Positions 6,000 through 6,450 of a stretch of DNA of 6,450 bases are shown here, one piece after another. The notes beneath the pieces were generated by a model. It was not told the DNA's origin. It did not search any database and saw only the letters and a program-made list of their open reading frames with translations. The DNA is from Cryomorphaceae bacterium. GTDB taxonomy: Bacteria; Bacteroidota; Bacteroidia; Flavobacteriales; Schleiferiaceae. Location of the stretch: assembly GCA_003444795.1 (NCBI GenBank), contig DLWR01000017.1:1-6450 (forward strand). Direction: 5' to 3'. Numbering within the stretch: the first letter of the stretch is position 1; each line of letters begins with the position of its first letter. Made by a program: the position numbers and the translations under genes.

Positions 6000-6450
6000 A
6001 CTGGCTCCCATTGCTCCTGCAGATTCTTCCCGCAGACCGCTTGCGTTGGGATGAAGAGAGCTTGGATGCTTATGCGCACGATGAAACGGAAGACCTTCAT
6101 GTTCGGCCCCAGGTCGTCTGTGTGCCAGAATCTGTGGAAGAAGTTTCGGCCATTTTGAAGGTGGCCAACGCTCATGGCATTCCCGTCACTCCAGCGGCCG
6201 CTCGCACGGGCCTGTCTGGAGGTGCAATACCCGTAAAAGGGGGCATCTCATTAAGCATGGAGCGCTTGAACCGGATTTTATCCATTGATGCGGCCAATTT
6301 CCAAGCGACCGTTGAACCGGGGGTCATCAATCAAGTCTTTCACGAAGCATGTAAAGAGCAGGGGCTCTTCTATCCGCCGGATCCTTCGAGTTGGGGGTCG
6401 AGCACCTTGGGCGGCAATGTGGCCTACAACGCGGGTGGCCCCAAGGCCTG
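5981..6450 (+). CDS. GlcD-like FAD-linked oxidase, N-terminal part (runs off window)
   Basis: The first 156 residues of a flavoprotein of the glycolate oxidase GlcD / D-lactate dehydrogenase type (PCMH fold), which oxidises 2-hydroxy acids. The reading frame from ATG 5981 is open to the window edge. After a short helical leader with the family-like YAHDETEDL (31-39), the FAD-binding domain begins near residue 43 (PQVVCVPESVEEV). It shows the pyrophosphate-binding loop ARTGLSGGA (74-82), then LNRILSID, ATVEPGV (109-115), LFYPPDPSS (129-137), and LGGNVAYNAGGPKA at the edge. The loop usually reads RGAGTGLSGG or a close variant; here it is AAARTGLSGG. An in-frame ATG at 5945 with AAGGAGG 12-17 bases upstream would add 12 residues. 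I prefer 5981 because the leader length then fits the family as I recall it. The C-terminal oxidase domain and any GlcF-type iron-sulfur partner lie beyond the window, so the substrate is undetermined. Confidence 0.9.
   Translation, partial: MAEDTSNWLPLLLQILPADRLRWDEESLDAYAHDETEDLHVRPQVVCVPESVEEVSAILKVANAHGIPVTPAAARTGLSGGAIPVKGGISLSMERLNRILSIDAANFQATVEPGVINQVFHEACKEQGLFYPPDPSSWGSSTLGGNVAYNAGGPKA

Noticed and set aside
5973..6158. A 61-codon plus-strand open frame at the start of the oxidase
   Set aside because: It is out of frame with the clear FAD-binding sequence starting at 5981 and ends early; the oxidase frame explains the region.
1..6450. Search for mobile elements, CRISPR arrays, tRNA or rRNA genes, toxin-antitoxin or defence modules
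   Set aside because: No transposase, terminal inverted repeats with target duplications, regularly spaced repeats, or RNA-gene signatures could be seen; all long stretches are explained by five metabolic or regulatory genes.

Overview
The window looks like a piece of a moderately high-GC (roughly half G+C by eye) Bacteroidota chromosome, probably a flavobacterial or cryomorpha-like lineage. The start codons lack consistently placed Shine-Dalgarno sequences and tend to have A-rich leaders. The peptidase carries a short AIA-QQ signal peptide typical of the phylum. The protein families and sequence flavour (DPP IV, POT transporter, NrtR-type Nudix regulator with a C-terminal winged helix) also fit. 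The taxonomic call is an inference, because no marker gene is present.

Layout, left to right. A perfect 12-bp hairpin with a T-rich tail (about 25-59) terminates a plus-strand gene lying outside the window. A minus-strand DAO-family FAD-dependent oxidoreductase (97-1239) is divergent from a plus-strand NrtR/AraR-like Nudix-winged-helix regulator (1336-2037). Their 96-bp shared upstream region holds several short palindromes. A bidirectional terminator (about 2058-2092) separates the regulator from the convergent POT-family peptide transporter (2113-3600, minus). A 192-bp gap with inverted and direct repeats separates that from the upstream minus-strand dipeptidyl peptidase IV (3793-5946). The peptidase is divergent, across only 34 bp, from a plus-strand GlcD-like FAD-linked oxidase (5981 onward) that runs off the right edge.

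Functional reading. The clearest partnership is DPP IV plus POT. An exported prolyl dipeptidase would release dipeptides outside the inner membrane, and a proton-coupled di/tripeptide symporter would take them up, in a same-strand arrangement. The Nudix-like regulator has lost the catalytic residues of its Nudix box, so it is best read as a ligand-sensing transcription factor, possibly controlling itself and the divergent oxidoreductase. The two flavoenzymes have recognisable folds, but their substrates cannot be deduced here.

I found no mobile element, CRISPR array, tRNA, rRNA or defence system. The window looks like ordinary metabolic chromosome. The points of interest are small-scale: the dead Nudix box, the palindromes beside it, the overlapping divergent start codons at 5944-5947 and the structured gap between peptidase and transporter.
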